This document shows positions 58,549 to 64,000 of a stretch of DNA of 64,000 nt, in pieces (within the stretch, counting starts at the first letter, position 1; each line of letters begins with the position of its first letter). The position numbers and the translations under genes are program-made. Location of the stretch: positions 20,174,310 through 20,238,309 of the forward strand of contig NC_041717.1 of assembly GCF_900700375.1 (NCBI RefSeq), read 5' to 3'. Origin of the DNA: Denticeps clupeoides. Its lineage: Eukaryota > Chordata > Actinopteri > Clupeiformes > Denticipitidae. Below the pieces are notes generated by a model. That model was not told where the DNA came from. It saw only the letters and a list, made by a program, of their open reading frames with translations, and made no database searches.

Positions 58549-60413
58549 TCAGTTTCTCTCTTCCCGGATGATCTCCAAGTCCTGGCAGTGCTGGTACTGA
58601 GGTTCAACAGGGAAAGTCCAGGAGGATTCTGGCAACTTGTGGAGGTTCTGCCGGGGGAATCGGATCAGCGCCGTGTCGTTAAACACGTCGGAAAAGCGCG
58701 GCGAGCAGGGAAGGGCCGTCTCCTCGCATGTCCCCATCACCTGGTAGCATGGCCTGGTCAAGGATTAAATCCACACCAGTGCCCCTCGCCACCCTACATT
58801 CAAATGGGTTCCTCCTGCCAAGGATACAGCATCCAGGTAGGTGTAGTCCCTCTGGAGCTCCCTCTGCAGGATCCTACCAGATGAGACCACAGGAAAATGA
58901 CGGTTTTTACAATGTCTGATCTGGCAAACAAGGGTTTTAAAACCAAAATTCTCTAAGACAAATTTTTTTGTGTGGTTTGATTAAGACTAAGATGTCTTGA
59001 TGTCGTGTAGATGTACGAAGCGTGTTTAAATTACTTTGTGCTCCATTCACCTCTCCTGGATTCCGTGGAAGCTGTTGCCGATAACCATGACCTTTGGCAG
59101 AGCCTGCAGACTCCAGTTCCTCCACAGCAGGTTGTTGTACAAAGCTTTCCCACAATGCATCAGGTAGAACAGAGTGGGTCGGGACACGGCTCTTTTTCCC
59201 TCCTGACACAATCATACAAAATGAATATACTGCAAAGCACGACCAAGTAAAACTCGATCCCACAGGTCTAGTGATTTTTCAAAAGATTCTTCAAATTTTA
59301 GAAATAAATTTTAGCATCAGCGGACCTCGTTTTCTGTAAGAACCGTGAATCCCAGGTCTCGCAGCGTGCCGCACTCTGCGGACGTGAAGACGGGGTCGTA
59401 CACGCTGCATCGCTCCACTGGGACCTAGGAAAGACGAGGCCGGAGAAGAAATCCACTAAGCATGCAGAGACCGGGGCGAAAGCGATTCTTTCCCACACGC
59501 ACCCGGAGCGCTTCCAGCAGCAGAAGCAGCATGGCCAGTTGGTACCGCGCCGACACACACGAGGAGAAGCTGCCCAGCCCGTAACACACGCAGTCCCACG
59601 CGCCGTCAGCATCACTCGGCTCCCCGGAAGAAGGCTCCCCACTGGCCTTACAGCGGGTTATCAGTTCTGCAAAGGAAGACCGTTGCACTCGGGCCTTCTA
59701 AGACTCACGCGACAACTTACATACGTACTGCATGCCGACTTACCCCTCCAGCGGTGCCAAAACTCCTCTCCCCTCAACTCATTCCTGTGGAAGACATGGA
59801 AGAAGCCACATAAACGTGTACGTTTCTAGTAGTGCTATGGGATTCAAGACTCACGAGTCAAGAATCTGAGGTCTCCATTGAACTGAATCCTTCGAGTCCT
59901 AACTACACGGTGTCTACATCGTAAACTCAGTCACATAATTTTTTTTTTTTTTTTTATAACCATTAGAACATGAATTACTACCATACAAGTTGCATAACGT
60001 ACAGTTTCTTTGCACCATCTGAAACTCTCACAGACTCACAGAATCTCCTCTGGCCTGAACTACTGATTCAAGTGACTCACGGACCCGGATCACTTTACTG
60101 AGTGACTCAATAAGTATTACAGGTCTAATTTTTAGGACTATCTAAAGGTGTAAAAGGCTCAAATAATGCAGATTAGAAAGTGATACGTGTCAAAAGTTGA
60201 TATGCATAGCTGTTCTAGAAGAACTGGGAGTCGGTCTCTTCCAACTCTGTAAACTAATGAACGTGCAGCTTACACAGCCTCCGCGATCCGCCGTTCGCTT
60301 TCTGTCCCGCTCAGAGCATCTGCGTCCTCTTTACGGGCCCTCGGCGGCGGTCTGTCCCTGCGCCCGGCTCCTTTCCGCCGGCGGGCCACCTGCCACCCTT
60401 CCCCGCACGCCAT
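58549..60413 (-). CDS. srrd: SRR1 domain-containing protein, seven coding exons
   Basis: Homologue of Arabidopsis SRR1; in animals linked to heme metabolism and circadian regulation, molecular action unclear. Exons: 60413-60274, 59784-59744, 59666-59503, 59424-59326, 59202-59051, 58873-58828, 58740-58549; 834 bases, 277 residues (human 339). Family words: basic start [20 protein letters not shown] (88-97), [59 protein letters not shown] and the C-terminus [10 protein letters not shown]. All junctions hold frame. The donor of exon 6 was set at GCT|GTATCC because that keeps the family spacing; a later GT at 58797 would add 11 residues. Probably intact. Confidence 0.92.
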
Positions 60414-60975
60414 TAGCCCAGGAAACGTCTGCGAGTCGTCAGTCCGGCAGGCTAACGAGGCGGGACGTAACGTTTCGTCCGCGACATGATTAATGTTTAT
60501 TCATGTCAGAATAAAGACTCGCAGTTACACGATGTTTAACAAGAAAAGCCGCGTGTTTACTGCGCATGCGTGTTCGGGTCCGGCGCGTCAAATCGGCATC
60601 ACAACATCGGCGAGGAGGTACCACCTTTCAAATAAAAGGGGGTTAATGGCGAAATTCAGACGCGTTCATCGTATAAAAAAAACGTTCTTTGCAAAAACAT
60701 AAAACTACATCATGTGATTTTGTAGCTGTTATTAGTGAAACAACTGAATAGTTCCTTTGGTTTTTAATAGGCTTATTAACTCCTTCGCTGTTACTTGGTA
60801 TCGCCGAAAGGAGGCGGTTTTTATGCTGTGGATCACATGACGTAAACAGAGAATCCCATTGGTGGACGGTGTTTTATTCTGCCGCGAACTGCCGAGTTCA
60901 CCGGAAACCACGTGGATCTCGGTGTCAATCGGCGGTTCCGTCAAGCGACGCGAACGCTTTTTAATCCGTAGCAAG
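60414..60975. promoter_or_regulatory. Bidirectional promoter between srrd and mbd4
   Basis: Start codons 562 bases apart, pointing away from each other. It contains an NRF1-like TGCGCATGCG (60561-60570) and an E-box CACGTG (60909-60914), and is GC-rich at both edges without a TATA box. Typical of housekeeping divergent promoters; activity is inferred. Confidence 0.55.
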
Positions 60976-63798
<2,823 letters not shown>

Positions 63799-64000
63799 GT
63801 TAGAACATATCCACACATATCCACCAAGCTCTTATTATAATAAGCCAGATGTTAATTCCATAATTCCCGGACAATACAGGGAAGAGATCTTTTGGGGGTT
63901 ATAAATTCAATAAATGAATTGCACATTTATCATAGAAGCGATTATTTCTTACGACTAAAGTTTGCTATGACATTAAAAGGCATCGATGGAGGCGGATTCC

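Overview
This window is nuclear DNA from a ray-finned (teleost) fish. Evidence: vertebrate genes with many small GT-AG introns, two very abundant tRNA-headed SINE families, Tc1/mariner and hAT DNA transposons, L2/CR1-type LINE ends, CA/TG microsatellites, and lineage-expanded fish immune families (GIMAP, finTRIM). The species cannot be determined from the sequence alone.

Layout: (1) 983-1654, a single-exon claudin-5 gene (+). (2) 2.0-14 kb, repeat-rich intergenic DNA with SINEs, a solo LTR, Tc1 fragments and microsatellites. (3) 14493-22910, the complete cdc45 gene (-, 18 coding exons, 570 aa), head to head across a 485-bp E2F/CCAAT-rich promoter with (4) ufd1 (23396-27609, +, 12 coding exons, 308 aa). 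The block cldn5-cdc45-ufd1 keeps the gene neighbourhood of human 22q11.2. (5) 28-31 kb, a 33-bp minisatellite and one hAT-like element nested in another, each with 8-bp target duplications; the inner one carries a THAP-like exon pair. (6) 32335-37701, st6gal1 (-, five coding exons, 362 aa), with a retroelement fossil and a Tc1-like terminal repeat pair in an intron. (7) 40004-58023, an immune cluster on the minus strand: a finTRIM-like RING/B-box/coiled-coil module followed in perfect reading frame by a GIMAP GTPase module, then two GIMAP genes that each encode two GTPase domains. All three GIMAP C-termini carry CAAX prenylation boxes. (8) 58549-60413, complete srrd (-, seven exons, 277 aa), head to head with (9) mbd4 (60976 onward, +), whose last exon lies beyond the window.

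The housekeeping genes act in replication licensing/CMG helicase (cdc45), p97-dependent ubiquitin segregation (ufd1), thymine/uracil DNA repair at CpG sites (mbd4) and Golgi sialylation (st6gal1). The most notable observation is that the TRIM exons and the GIMAP exons at 40.0-45.5 kb can be joined through phase-1 introns into one 665-codon open frame (RING, B-box, coiled coil, AIG1 GTPase, CAAX), with no B30.2 exon visible between them. This would be a membrane-tethered E3 ligase-GTPase fusion, and it needs transcript evidence. Exon boundaries were placed by hand from splice consensus and remembered homologues; no alignment or search was run.
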